In this document: positions 8,429-17,364 of the stretch, in pieces
Layout: the number at the start of each line of letters is the position of its first letter
Numbering within the stretch: the stretch's first letter is position 1
Assembly (NCBI GenBank): GCA_016291905.1
Contig: JAEEZS010000031.1
Coordinates: 107,882 to 171,881, forward strand
Length of the DNA: 64,000 bases
Source: Bacteroidaceae bacterium
GTDB taxonomy: Bacteria > Bacteroidota > Bacteroidia > Bacteroidales > Bacteroidaceae
Direction of reading: 5' to 3'
Position numbers and translations under genes: made by a program
Notes under the pieces: generated by a model
Told to the model about the DNA's origin: nothing
Databases searched by the model: none
The model's input: only the letters and a program-made list of their open reading frames with translations

Positions 8429-9481
8429 ATGAAACGGATAATACTATCTTTTGTTTTTGGGCTTTTTGTCGTGTCTTCATTCGCGCGACTAAATATATTT
8501 ACTAGAATGCAAATAGATTACTATATGTTTACTCATCTGGATGTGTCGCTGACAGGGGGCTCGGACGGCATGGGCCTAGATTTGGCAACCCCTCTAGGTG
8601 ATTATTTGCATCTACGCACAGGGTTTTCTCTTATGCCTTATTTTGAAAAGACATTGAGTTACCCAGCCAGTATGGGTGATATGATTTCGCAGGAACGTTA
8701 TGATCAGCTGAGCGGTGTGTTTCAGCAGGTTACAGGCTGTCAGTTAGTGGATCGCGTTGATATGGTTGCTCGTCCGACGTTTGCTAATTATAAATTATTA
8801 ATGGATGTTTACCCTTTTGAAAAGAAGAATTTCTATTTTTCAGCAGGCGTGTACGTAGGCAACTCAACCATCGCTAAGGTAAGCAGCACGGCTGAGGCTG
8901 TCCCGACGATGATGGCATTGAATATCTTTAATCGTATGATTGATTGTGCTATCGGAGAAGATGGTGAAGGCGGCGGAACGTTCATCGAATATGGGGATTT
9001 TAGCCTCGCGCTTAATCCTGAAATTGAGGATAAACTTTATAATTTGTCAATTGAAAGAACAAAGGAGTACGTGAAGGATTTCGATGATTTATCTTTTGAG
9101 GAACAAACTGCACTTCTTCATCAGTATGGGAAATACAGCGTTCAACTTGGGAATCGTGTTTCTGATGGTAGCCCTTATTTGCTTTCACCAGATGAACATG
9201 GTATGATAACGATGGAAGTCAAGACCAATCAATATAAACCTTATTTTGGGCTTGGATACGGAGGCTCATTATCTAGGAAAAGTGATTCGTATCGAATCTC
9301 TTTCGAGTGTGGTGCCATGTATTGGGGTGATTCGCCAAAGATTATCATGCACGACGGCACGGATATTATGCATGATGTGACCAACCTAAATGGTAAAATC
9401 GGAGAGTATTGCGATATCGCTCGGCGCTTTCAGGTTTTTCCTATTGTAAATCTTCGTCTGACTCACCGTTTTTTCTTGTGA
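8429..9481 (+). CDS. Unknown secreted or outer-membrane protein
   Basis: A 350-residue protein with a signal peptide (MKRIILSFVFGLFVVSSFA). I do not recognise a family. The mature part alternates short hydrophobic and polar stretches (LDLATPLGDYLHLRTGFSL, YKPYFGLGYGGSL) and ends in a strand with terminal aromatics (NLRLTHRFFL), as seen in outer-membrane beta-barrels that use a C-terminal aromatic for BAM recognition. An acidic central part (about 170-230) could be a loop. A full-consensus promoter lies directly upstream and a bidirectional terminator downstream, so it is a single-gene unit. Outer-membrane location is inference. Confidence 0.6.
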   Translation: MKRIILSFVFGLFVVSSFARLNIFTRMQIDYYMFTHLDVSLTGGSDGMGLDLATPLGDYLHLRTGFSLMPYFEKTLSYPASMGDMISQERYDQLSGVFQQVTGCQLVDRVDMVARPTFANYKLLMDVYPFEKKNFYFSAGVYVGNSTIAKVSSTAEAVPTMMALNIFNRMIDCAIGEDGEGGGTFIEYGDFSLALNPEIEDKLYNLSIERTKEYVKDFDDLSFEEQTALLHQYGKYSVQLGNRVSDGSPYLLSPDEHGMITMEVKTNQYKPYFGLGYGGSLSRKSDSYRISFECGAMYWGDSPKIIMHDGTDIMHDVTNLNGKIGEYCDIARRFQVFPIVNLRLTHRFFL

Positions 9482-9491
9482 TATAAATGAA

Positions 9492-9519
9492 AAAAGAGAC
9501 CGTCGGAATGGTCTCTTTT
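9492..9519. terminator. Bidirectional terminator
   Basis: AAAAGAGACC at 9492-9501 pairs with GGTCTCTTTT at 9510-9519 around an 8-base loop, with A-runs on the left and T-rich sequence on the right. It sits between the convergent genes ending at 9481 and 9538 and can serve both. Confidence 0.85.
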
Positions 9520-9537
9520 CTTTGTCTATTAATTCTT

Positions 9538-11205
9538 TTAGAAGATGGTTTTTCGTCCGTTGACAATGTAGATACCTTTTAGCTTGGAGGTGTCCTTAAT
9601 TTTGCGTCCAAGTAGGTCATAGACTTCGACATTATCTGATATGATAGCATTTTGAATGCCAGAGTCAGGTTTGACGGTAACTCGTAGCACGACGGATTTG
9701 GCTGCTTTGTAATTACCATTCCCTTCCTGTATCAGCTTAATTGTAGTGGAGCCAGGCATCAGTCCAGTAATAGCTAAGGTGCTAAAATCTTTAATTTTGA
9801 CGCTTGCGATAAGATTGTTGTCAACTATAGCTGTAATGGGAAGATTACTTGTGGCATAGGCGGAGACAAAAACTTCCTTTGAAACTTCCACTTCAATGCC
9901 GTAGCCGACCTCCTCACACTCAATTGACTGGGAAGCTTGTGTAATGGTAAGGGTACCGTCAATATAAATAAACACGCATTTGTCCATTACAGCGCCAGAT
10001 GCGGTAATAGTATACTTGCCTACGTCGCTAAACTTTCCAGCTTCAGTGGTTAGTTCAGGTTGTGCTGCCAGCGTCTCAATAGAAACACCTTCTGGAGCGT
10101 TTTCTAGTGTATAGGTGAATTCTGGATTATCTTCTCCATAGGTCTTTGTCGCATTGTTGACACGGACTGTAACTGTATCACGCTTGTTCTCTTCTATAGC
10201 GGCGAGGAATGCTTCGTATTCGCTGTTTGTCATGATTTTCAGCTCATCTGGAGCGTTGGCAGGGACTGGAAGATACGCCTTGTTTGCAGGTATATAGTTT
10301 ATGTCTGATTTTTTAAAACCAATACTGCCGTCTTTAAGCTGTCCCAATACACGCATAGTTGTTGCATTGTAGCTGGTACGATTGGCATGAGTGCCTTTTT
10401 CCAGATCGAAGTAAACACCTCTTAATAGATTGTCTGATGCAGCTTTTGCATTACTGGTGTGTATGTCAATACGGTTCGTGCTTGGAGTATTCGTGGCGCA
10501 AGCGATGATAATAGGCATGGTTGCTGGAATATCACCCGTAACCTCCTTCCATACCGCAATACCATATTGGCTGTCTATAGCACAGATGTAATAGGCTTTC
10601 ATGCCTTCTGAATAGAAGGAGAATGGGAAGGATGCGTAGAAGGTTGAGAAATAATTCTTGTCATTACCTAATTCAGGCTTAATTCCAAAGTATTTGCCAT
10701 CTTCTTGATTCATGGGATGAATCCACCATTCACGTGTTTTAGTTTCTTTAGGATCGAGTACGCCTATTTCTTCAAAGTGCCCTTCTTCTCCATTAACAAG
10801 ATAATATTCGTCTGCTACGTATGCTGTCTGGCCATAGGCTGAGGCAAAAGCATGATAGGTTCCTCCCTTTCGCGTTTCCTTTATTTGACTATAGTGGCCG
10901 ATGATTTCATATACACCTGTTCCTTGTGCTTTCAGGTCATAGCGTGCGGTTCCATTGTTGTCGTATTTCTTGATAAAAATCACAGTACCTGGATCAGAAA
11001 CAACATTTTCAAAGTCCCTTATGGTACGAACGGCACCTAAGTCAGCAGTAGCTGCTTGTATGTTAAGACTGCCTCGGTTATCTGCGATTTTGACATATCT
11101 CCCTGTGACAACATTTTGCACTCTATAGAAGCCATCCCCTTTTAATTGTGCTTGGGCTATTAGAGTGATAAATGATAGGAGGGCGAAAAGTAAAGATTTT
11201 CTCAT
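9538..11205 (-). CDS. Secreted MBG-domain protein with a type IX secretion tail
   Basis: A 555-residue secreted protein. The signal peptide is MRKSLLFALLSFITLIAQAQ. The first 330 residues are of unknown fold (GDGFYRVQNVVTGRYVKI suggests a beta-trefoil or fascin-like start). An MBG-type domain follows at about 345-425 (NNATKTYGEDNPEFTYTL, ITASGAVMDKCVFIYIDGTL), then an Ig-like segment at about 428-515. The last residues (VEVYDLLGRKIKD to IYIVNGRKTIF) match the short type A C-terminal sorting tail common in Prevotella, so export by T9SS is likely. It shares a terminator with the convergent 8429 gene. Function is unknown; surface binding is the most I would infer. Confidence 0.75.
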   Translation of the reverse strand: MRKSLLFALLSFITLIAQAQLKGDGFYRVQNVVTGRYVKIADNRGSLNIQAATADLGAVRTIRDFENVVSDPGTVIFIKKYDNNGTARYDLKAQGTGVYEIIGHYSQIKETRKGGTYHAFASAYGQTAYVADEYYLVNGEEGHFEEIGVLDPKETKTREWWIHPMNQEDGKYFGIKPELGNDKNYFSTFYASFPFSFYSEGMKAYYICAIDSQYGIAVWKEVTGDIPATMPIIIACATNTPSTNRIDIHTSNAKAASDNLLRGVYFDLEKGTHANRTSYNATTMRVLGQLKDGSIGFKKSDINYIPANKAYLPVPANAPDELKIMTNSEYEAFLAAIEENKRDTVTVRVNNATKTYGEDNPEFTYTLENAPEGVSIETLAAQPELTTEAGKFSDVGKYTITASGAVMDKCVFIYIDGTLTITQASQSIECEEVGYGIEVEVSKEVFVSAYATSNLPITAIVDNNLIASVKIKDFSTLAITGLMPGSTTIKLIQEGNGNYKAAKSVVLRVTVKPDSGIQNAIISDNVEVYDLLGRKIKDTSKLKGIYIVNGRKTIF

Positions 11206-11224
11206 TTATTCTTTCATTGTAAAA

Positions 11225-11271
11225 AGATTCTGCCCTATTCCCTATCTAAAAATAGAAGGAAATAGGGCAGA
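11225..11271 (-). terminator. Terminator of the OmpA-family gene
   Basis: TCTGCCCTATT (11229-11239) pairs perfectly with AATAGGGCAGA (11261-11271), with further inner pairing. In the minus direction it is followed by ATCTTTTTAC. It lies 33 bases past the stop of the OmpA gene and just upstream of the 9538-11205 gene. Confidence 0.8.
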
Positions 11272-11303
11272 TAGATTAGAACTTATCTATTTGATATAGT
11301 CTC

Positions 11304-12425
11304 TTATTCAGCAATACAGATGGTGACGCGGTTCTTGTCGTTCTCCTGGAACGGCTGGACACGTGAGCCGTGGCTCTCGTAGGAGATGCGGTCTGTGGAG
11401 ATTCCATATTTCTGAACGAGAACGTTCATAACCTTTTCAGCACGCTGTGCAGCCAGACGGTCGTTGATCTTGTTGTTGCCCGTACCAGCATCAGCATAGC
11501 CAGAGAGAGAAACCTTTGATTCGGGATACTTCTTCATGTAGTCGGCGATGTCCTGAACTTTGACGCCTTCGACTTCAGAGATAACAGTACTGTTAATCTT
11601 GAAGAATACATCACGACGGATCGGCTCACGAACAACTTTAACAACCTCCACGGGCTTCTCAACGATCTTTTCAACAACCTTCTCTTCTGCATTGGTCACA
11701 GGAGCGGGAACAGCGATGACGCGAGTTGTGTAGGTGTCGCCAAGGTTAATCTTGATGCCAGCAAGAGCATTGAAGTACCAGTCGGTGTTGCCTGCACGCT
11801 TGGAGTTATACTTGTCGCTCAATGTGTTGGCAGCAAGTTCAATGCCAAGGCTGATTGCGTCGCTGAGACGGAAGTCAACCGTTGTGCCAAAGCGGCCAAC
11901 AAGGTGAGCCTTCGTTCCGTTCCAAAGGTATGCAAGAGGATCGTAGGTGGCGGTTGCACCGGGCACTTTTGTCATAGCGGCAACAAGATTCGTCTTGGCG
12001 TTGGCTGCTTCATCGTTCTTGAAACCAACGTTTGCGCCCAGACCAGCGAAAACGCCGAAGGAGCAGACGCGGTCGTACTTGTAACCACAGAACCAGTTGC
12101 TGAGATTAACGGTCAAGTCAAGAGCGGGAGCAACATAGTTCCATTTCCAGACTTCCTTTGTGTTATTAATGATAGAACCACCTTTGCTCTGCCATCCGTT
12201 AACGGAGAAACGAGTGCCGACAACAGGAGTGAACTGATAGCCGAGACCTAACTGAGCGTTGAGAGAATTGAGTTCGCCGAAGCTGACCTCACCAAGAGTA
12301 TGCTGGCCACCAAACTGACCTTGAATATACCAGTGCGGTGCGAAATCATAAGCGATTTCCTGAGCGGATACGGAGGCGGCACCCAGCAGCATCATGCTGT
12401 ATAATATAGCTTTTTTAAGTTTCAT
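11304..12425 (-). CDS. OmpA-family outer-membrane protein
   Basis: A 373-residue protein: signal peptide (MKLKKAILYSMMLLGAASVSAQ), an N-terminal eight-strand-like barrel at about 25-225 (WYIQGQFGGQHTLG, LGLGYQFTPVVGTRFSVNG) and a Val/Glu/Lys/Pro linker at about 235-270. The OmpA peptidoglycan-binding domain is at about 275-373, with VFFKINSTVI, LSGYADAGTG and NDRLAAQRAEKVMNVL. It anchors outer membrane to peptidoglycan. The upstream co-directional coiled-coil lipoprotein gene ends 60 bases before it, so the two may be co-expressed and act together at the cell envelope. A strong terminator follows. Confidence 0.92.
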   Translation of the reverse strand: MKLKKAILYSMMLLGAASVSAQEIAYDFAPHWYIQGQFGGQHTLGEVSFGELNSLNAQLGLGYQFTPVVGTRFSVNGWQSKGGSIINNTKEVWKWNYVAPALDLTVNLSNWFCGYKYDRVCSFGVFAGLGANVGFKNDEAANAKTNLVAAMTKVPGATATYDPLAYLWNGTKAHLVGRFGTTVDFRLSDAISLGIELAANTLSDKYNSKRAGNTDWYFNALAGIKINLGDTYTTRVIAVPAPVTNAEEKVVEKIVEKPVEVVKVVREPIRRDVFFKINSTVISEVEGVKVQDIADYMKKYPESKVSLSGYADAGTGNNKINDRLAAQRAEKVMNVLVQKYGISTDRISYESHGSRVQPFQENDKNRVTICIAE

Positions 12426-12485
12426 AATCCTTATTATTATTAAAATGTTGATAATCCGTTAATGCTGTCTGATGAATTATGGTCT

Positions 12486-15011
12486 TTACTTAACGCGAAC
12501 ATAGAACTTCTTAGCAACGTTGTAGCCATTGTAGTCAACAGCGGCATAGGTGATCTCGTAGATGTAGCCTTCCTTGTGAGCAGGATCCGGAGCAAATACG
12601 ATACCAGTCTGTTTGCCGGGGATAACCGTGTTCATATAGTTGCCTTCCTTATTTACATACTGAGCAAGAGCCAGACAGGTTGCATCACCACCCTGAGCAC
12701 TAGCACTAAAGTCGGGAGCAATAACATTGGTTACGGCAACAAACTTCTGGAATGCAGGAGCGAGGATTTCTGCAGTATAAGAAGTGGGGATGAGCTCAAT
12801 AGCGTTTCCGGTACCAAACTTGAACTCAGTAGGAATAGCGGCAGACATACTCATGTGATGGTATGCTCCTTCGTTTTCGTATGCCAAGAACGGCTGCAGG
12901 AGGTTGTTGGGATTCTGGAGATAAAAGTTAATCTTCTTGATGACCTTGTTGACTTTGCTGATAACCTTATTGTTAATCTTGTCCTCGGCTTTTTCCACAT
13001 TTTCCTCCACCTGATCCTTAATCTGGTCAATGAGCTTGTTTATATCGCCGCTAAGATCTGCATGGGCAGCATCCATCTTTTCGATAAGACCATTCAGTCC
13101 GTCAAGACCTTCGACAACATATGTTTTACCATCGATCGTTACATATAAATCGCCGACGGTATAATCAATCGTGCCTACGGATGAGTAAGAGAGCTTCAGG
13201 TCAACATCGATGTTCAACGCACCAATTGGGGTGATGCACGGGCCTTCTGTGTCAGCAAGGAAATTGAAGGACAGGGCAGGGATAGCGGTGGCTGCGATGC
13301 CGTAGTTAGAATAGACCTTATGGTCGCCAAGGGTGTCTGACCACTCAACTTTCACACCATTACGAACGAGGACATCTTCCAGCTCATCCTGAAGCGTGTA
13401 GTAGATGTTCGTGAGGTCAATGTTTTTCTCTTTGAGAATCTGTTTGGCAAGTGGCTTAAGATCATTTATGTCGAAGTTTGGCTTAACATCTTCAACCTTT
13501 GAAGGATCGAGGGTAGCCTTAGCTTCGTAGAAGCCGTTGTAAACGCGCTCTGCTCTGCTGACGCCAAAAGTGAGAACTTTGTTGCTTGGGGTAATTGGAC
13601 TCAAGGTGATACCAGACTCCTTATCACGGCTATTAACAAGTATCGGAGTAATACCGGAGAAGTCAACCTCGGCGGGGTTAATCGTGAGGTAAAGAGTACC
13701 GGCGTTGCCTTCGCTCTCATCCATGATGTATTTGTCATAGGTTGTCTTGGTAACGATGCCTTTTCCTCCAAGGACTTCAAAAGCTTTGTCTGAGATAACC
13801 TGATTGCTGAACACATAGCTTGCATTTCTATCGGAGGGGAAGTATACATCTCCACTGCCGCCATTTGCTGCAGGCTCACCATAGAATGCTGCGAGGATGT
13901 TAGACTGCATACCAACGGGGACTGCAAAGTAACCAAAGACAGGACTATTGGTAGCCTGCAATTCAATGCTCGTAATCTTGTTTTTCATAGCGTCTGTTGT
14001 GGCATCAAACAATTTCTTAAACTCGTCAAGGTCATCCTGAACGGCCTTAATCTTGTTTTCAAGACCATTGACGATAGGAGTCAGATAATCCTGAACATCT
14101 TTCATCGTCAACGCGTTTTTAGCAAGATTATTAATCTGCTCCTGCAGGCTAGCGAGAGCCTCGTTGACAACCTTTAGGGCATTGTCGTACTTTTGTTTGG
14201 CGTCAGCAAGATCTTTTGCATTCTTTTCGATGGCTTTCTGGGCTTTCTCAAGGTCTTCCTTAATCTGTTTGATGGCATCTTCGTTGTTTTTAATGCGATC
14301 AAGAGCCTTGTTCAAAGCATCATTAAGGACATCGATACGGACGGAGTCGCGAACAGCCATAGCTAAAGCTTCGGCAGCATCTTTTTCTACCTGAGTCATT
14401 CTGTTCTCAAGAGAGATGACTCTCTTGGTGAGATCGTTGACGACAGCTGTGTCAGCCTTGCCGTTTGCCAAATCGTAAGCTTGCTGTGCCAAAGCAGCAG
14501 CATTCAGGGCAGCGGTGTTGGCTTTGTCAATAGCTGTAGCCAAATCAATGGAATCCTGATGTTCTTTAGCTGCCAGTTTGGCCAAGTCACCTGCCAAGTT
14601 GTTGATGGCGGTCTGGAGGAGGGCATCAGCAGCAAGCATATCAGCTAAATTAGCTTTTGTTTGCTCTAAATTGGCGATGGAATCGCGAATGCCTTGGAGA
14701 TCAACGGGCTTGCACTCGCAGGATTTAATTCTTGCTAACTTTTCCTCAAGTTCTGCCGTGACCTTAGCTAGACTGTCTCTGGCTGCCTGAAGTTCTTCTT
14801 TTGTAGCACTGTTTTTCTTCAAATTCTCCACATCGGCTTTCAATGCGGCGAGTTGTTGAGATTGGAGCGTACTCAGAAGGTAATTTGCATCGTCAATCTG
14901 ACCTTGCAATTCTGCAATGTAGTCAGATTCGTAATCCTTACAGGATACTAATGCGCTCATGGCAAAAAATGTAACTGCCAAAAGCAATCCATTAATGATT
15001 TTCTTTCTCAT
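12486..15011 (-). CDS. Large lipoprotein with a long N-terminal coiled coil
   Basis: An 841-residue lipoprotein (MRKKIINGLLLAVTFFAMSALVSC, lipid Cys at 24). From about 30 to 350 it is a nearly continuous heptad-like, Ala/Asp/Lys-rich coiled coil (for example LAALKADVENLKK and AQKAIEKNAKDLADAKQK). From about 355 to the end is a beta-rich globular part of unknown family, including a second short helical stretch (INKLIDQIKDQVEENVEKAEDKI) near 675-700. It could be a fibre-like surface or periplasmic spacer. The gene lies upstream of the OmpA-family gene. On the opposite strand an apparent 228-codon frame is a shadow. No named function can be given. Confidence 0.7.
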   Translation of the reverse strand: MRKKIINGLLLAVTFFAMSALVSCKDYESDYIAELQGQIDDANYLLSTLQSQQLAALKADVENLKKNSATKEELQAARDSLAKVTAELEEKLARIKSCECKPVDLQGIRDSIANLEQTKANLADMLAADALLQTAINNLAGDLAKLAAKEHQDSIDLATAIDKANTAALNAAALAQQAYDLANGKADTAVVNDLTKRVISLENRMTQVEKDAAEALAMAVRDSVRIDVLNDALNKALDRIKNNEDAIKQIKEDLEKAQKAIEKNAKDLADAKQKYDNALKVVNEALASLQEQINNLAKNALTMKDVQDYLTPIVNGLENKIKAVQDDLDEFKKLFDATTDAMKNKITSIELQATNSPVFGYFAVPVGMQSNILAAFYGEPAANGGSGDVYFPSDRNASYVFSNQVISDKAFEVLGGKGIVTKTTYDKYIMDESEGNAGTLYLTINPAEVDFSGITPILVNSRDKESGITLSPITPSNKVLTFGVSRAERVYNGFYEAKATLDPSKVEDVKPNFDINDLKPLAKQILKEKNIDLTNIYYTLQDELEDVLVRNGVKVEWSDTLGDHKVYSNYGIAATAIPALSFNFLADTEGPCITPIGALNIDVDLKLSYSSVGTIDYTVGDLYVTIDGKTYVVEGLDGLNGLIEKMDAAHADLSGDINKLIDQIKDQVEENVEKAEDKINNKVISKVNKVIKKINFYLQNPNNLLQPFLAYENEGAYHHMSMSAAIPTEFKFGTGNAIELIPTSYTAEILAPAFQKFVAVTNVIAPDFSASAQGGDATCLALAQYVNKEGNYMNTVIPGKQTGIVFAPDPAHKEGYIYEITYAAVDYNGYNVAKKFYVRVK

Positions 15012-15251
15012 TTTTAAATGATTTTAATGATGAAACTTAAGTTATTTATAAATTTTTATTTAATTTTCTATTATTACTATGAATATACTCTCTCACAAAT
15101 CGGTGCAAAATTAGTTGTTTTTTTCTTTCGTGGACTAATAGTATTGTTAAAATATATTAAAATGACGCTAAAAATGCACTTTTTTTCAAGTCTGGATAGA
15201 AAAAGGCCTTTTTTGTGGCGTTTTGTAAAGTTAGAAATAGGCATTGAAAAG
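15012..15251. other. Intergenic region upstream of the coiled-coil lipoprotein
   Basis: This 240-base AT-rich stretch holds a minus-strand TAATTTTG (15113 down to 15106) matching the -7 promoter box, about 95 bases before the lipoprotein ATG. A good -33 box is absent. Nothing else is evident; mutL ends at its right edge. Confidence 0.4.
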
Positions 15252-17042
15252 CTATGAAAATATCTTTGAAAACTCCTGTTCATCGATAATGGAAAGGGTC
15301 TTCTTTCCATCGGGGGTGTAATTGGGCATAGGGCATGCTAAAAGTTCGGCAACGATAGCGTTCATCTCTTCATTGGTGAGCACTTGCCCCACCACGATGG
15401 CAGCAGAACGTGCCATCGTGAGTGCCATGTTGCCTTGTACATCCGATTTTACGCTGTCTTTCTTCTCTAAGGCTGAGGAGAGCATCTCAACAACCAGTTT
15501 GCAGGGGTCGAGTCCTTCAATTCCAGGTGGGATGCCTTGGATGGAGAAGCTTCCGCCTCCCATGTTGTTTATTTCGAATCCCAAACAGCTAAAGTCTGGC
15601 AGTAGTAAATCCATCTGGATGGCCTCTGAGGGGGAAACCTGAACCATTTCAGGGAAAAGCATACCTTGTGATACACCATGCTTACCTTGAAGTTGGTGCA
15701 TGTATCTGTCAAAAAGTATGCGGACGTGCGCCCTGTGCTGCTCAATGAGCATCAGGCCTGTCCCGACTGGGGTGACGATATATTGTCCGTTAAATTGTAT
15801 GCAATCGTAGGTTGCAGCCTGTTTTTCCGAATCGTTTTTGAAAAGCTCTGCCTGCTCAGTCGGAGCAGGAGGGATCGTTTCATAAAGTTTTTCCCAGTCG
15901 ATAGGGGCTTTTCGTTCTGGGATTTCGCGGTTTGCCTGAAAGGGATTATAGTTAGGATGTGTTTCCGGCTGTGGAGGAGCAAAGCTCCTTTCTTTCGGCA
16001 TGACTGGGATGTCAGGCTTATCCGTTGTGTCAAAGTCAATCGTAGGGACGGCGTGTGAGCGTCCGAGTACTTCGCGAATGGAGGCAACGAGAATCTGCCA
16101 GATAGCGTGCTCATCCTCAAACTTGATTTCTGTCTTGGTGGGATGGATGTTGACGTCAATTCTGGAAGGGTCAACATCGAAATATATAAAATAGGAGACT
16201 TGTTCGTTCTCGGGAATGAGATTGGAGAAGGCTTCCTGTACGGCTTTGTGGAAATAGGGATGCCGCATGTATCGTCCGTTAACGAAGAAAAACTGATGGT
16301 TTCCTTTTTTGCGGGCACTTTCGGGGCCTCCTACAAAACCTGAAATGTTTGCAATGGATGTCTCTACATGAATGCCGAGCAATTCCTGGTTGGATTTTTT
16401 CCCGAAAAGCTGCATGACACGTTGGCGCTGTCCTGTTTGGGCCAGGTTCAGGATTTCCGTGCCGTTGTGGTGGAGGGTAAAGGTTACTTCGTTGTTGACA
16501 AGGGCAACGCGCTCCACTTCGGTAATGATATTGCTGAGTTCTGTTTGGTCTGATTTAAGGAATTTGCGCCGTGCCGGGACGTTGAAGAAGAGGTTCTTGA
16601 CTAAGAAATTGCTTCCTTTTGCACAAGCATCCACCTCTTGCCGGACGACTTTTGAACCTTCCAAATAGATAACCGTGCCGAGTTCGGCTTCTTCAGTACG
16701 GGTGTGCAGCTCCACCTGTGAAACGGCAGCTATGGAGGGCAGTGCCTCTCCGCGAAAACCGAAGGTGCCTAGCGCAAAAAGATCCGAGGCTTGGTGGATT
16801 TTTGATGTGGCATGTCGTTCGAAAGCCATGCGGGCATCGGTTTCACTCATACCTTTTCCGTCGTCGATAACCTGAATGCATGTCTTGCCAGCATCAGTAA
16901 TGAGAACGTGGATAGTCTTGGCTCCGGCATCAATGGAGTTCTCGACCAGTTCCTTCACTACGGAGGCTGGACGTTGAATGACTTCTCCTGCAGCAATTTG
17001 GTTGGCAACGGAGTCGGGAAGAAGATGTATCAGGTCACTCAT
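15252..17042 (-). CDS. mutL: DNA mismatch repair protein MutL
   Basis: A 596-residue MutL. The N-terminal GHKL ATPase has [30 protein letters not shown] and [11 protein letters not shown] within the first 110 residues; the transducer domain reaches about 330. The C-terminal dimerisation domain is about 400-596. The endonuclease motif of nicking MutL proteins (DQHAxxExxxxE) reads [11 protein letters not shown] near 430, lacking the first Asp and the Glu. The CPHGRP-like motif near 566 reads [11 protein letters not shown]. Nicking activity therefore looks doubtful from sequence; I believe this form is usual in Bacteroidales but cannot verify it here. Last gene of the envelope operon. Confidence 0.95.
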   Translation of the reverse strand: MSDLIHLLPDSVANQIAAGEVIQRPASVVKELVENSIDAGAKTIHVLITDAGKTCIQVIDDGKGMSETDARMAFERHATSKIHQASDLFALGTFGFRGEALPSIAAVSQVELHTRTEEAELGTVIYLEGSKVVRQEVDACAKGSNFLVKNLFFNVPARRKFLKSDQTELSNIITEVERVALVNNEVTFTLHHNGTEILNLAQTGQRQRVMQLFGKKSNQELLGIHVETSIANISGFVGGPESARKKGNHQFFFVNGRYMRHPYFHKAVQEAFSNLIPENEQVSYFIYFDVDPSRIDVNIHPTKTEIKFEDEHAIWQILVASIREVLGRSHAVPTIDFDTTDKPDIPVMPKERSFAPPQPETHPNYNPFQANREIPERKAPIDWEKLYETIPPAPTEQAELFKNDSEKQAATYDCIQFNGQYIVTPVGTGLMLIEQHRAHVRILFDRYMHQLQGKHGVSQGMLFPEMVQVSPSEAIQMDLLLPDFSCLGFEINNMGGGSFSIQGIPPGIEGLDPCKLVVEMLSSALEKKDSVKSDVQGNMALTMARSAAIVVGQVLTNEEMNAIVAELLACPMPNYTPDGKKTLSIIDEQEFSKIFS

Positions 17043-17070
17043 GATTTACGATTGGAAAACTAACGATAAG

Positions 17071-17364
17071 TTATTGCAAAAGGAAACGCCAGATGAGCAG
17101 AAGGGCAATGATGATCATAAAAATCCCAAAAGCGGATAGACGTCGGCCGTTCCCTTCTTCTCGTCCTTCCTTGAATCGCTTGAGATGGGTTGTCTGCTCC
17201 ACAAACTTGCCGCGGATGTCTTCGGGGTCGAATTCTTTTTCGGGCAACATCCCTAGTTCGCGCTTGGCTTTCTCCTCAATCTTGCGGAGTTTCTCCTTAC
17301 GCTCATCGTAGTAGATATAATTGTGTTGGAACCTTCGTGGTTCCCTTTGTTTGAAGAAACTCAT
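17071..17364 (-). CDS. Small conserved membrane protein of the OstA/MutL operon
   Basis: A 97-residue protein starting MSFFKQREPRRFQHNYIYYD. I chose the ATG at 17364 because it overlaps the upstream OstA stop as ATGA; a longer frame with 28 extra residues would run far into that gene. The body is a charged, helical, cytosolic region (KLRKIEEKAKRELGMLPEKE) and the C-terminus is one membrane span (FGIFMIIIALLLIWRFLL). Function unknown; position suggests a role near the LPS-transport or envelope machinery. Confidence 0.75.
   Translation of the reverse strand: MSFFKQREPRRFQHNYIYYDERKEKLRKIEEKAKRELGMLPEKEFDPEDIRGKFVEQTTHLKRFKEGREEGNGRRLSAFGIFMIIIALLLIWRFLLQ

Noticed and set aside
12462..13148. 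A 228-codon plus-strand frame opposite the coiled-coil lipoprotein
   Set aside because: No start context or motif; explained by the minus-strand gene.
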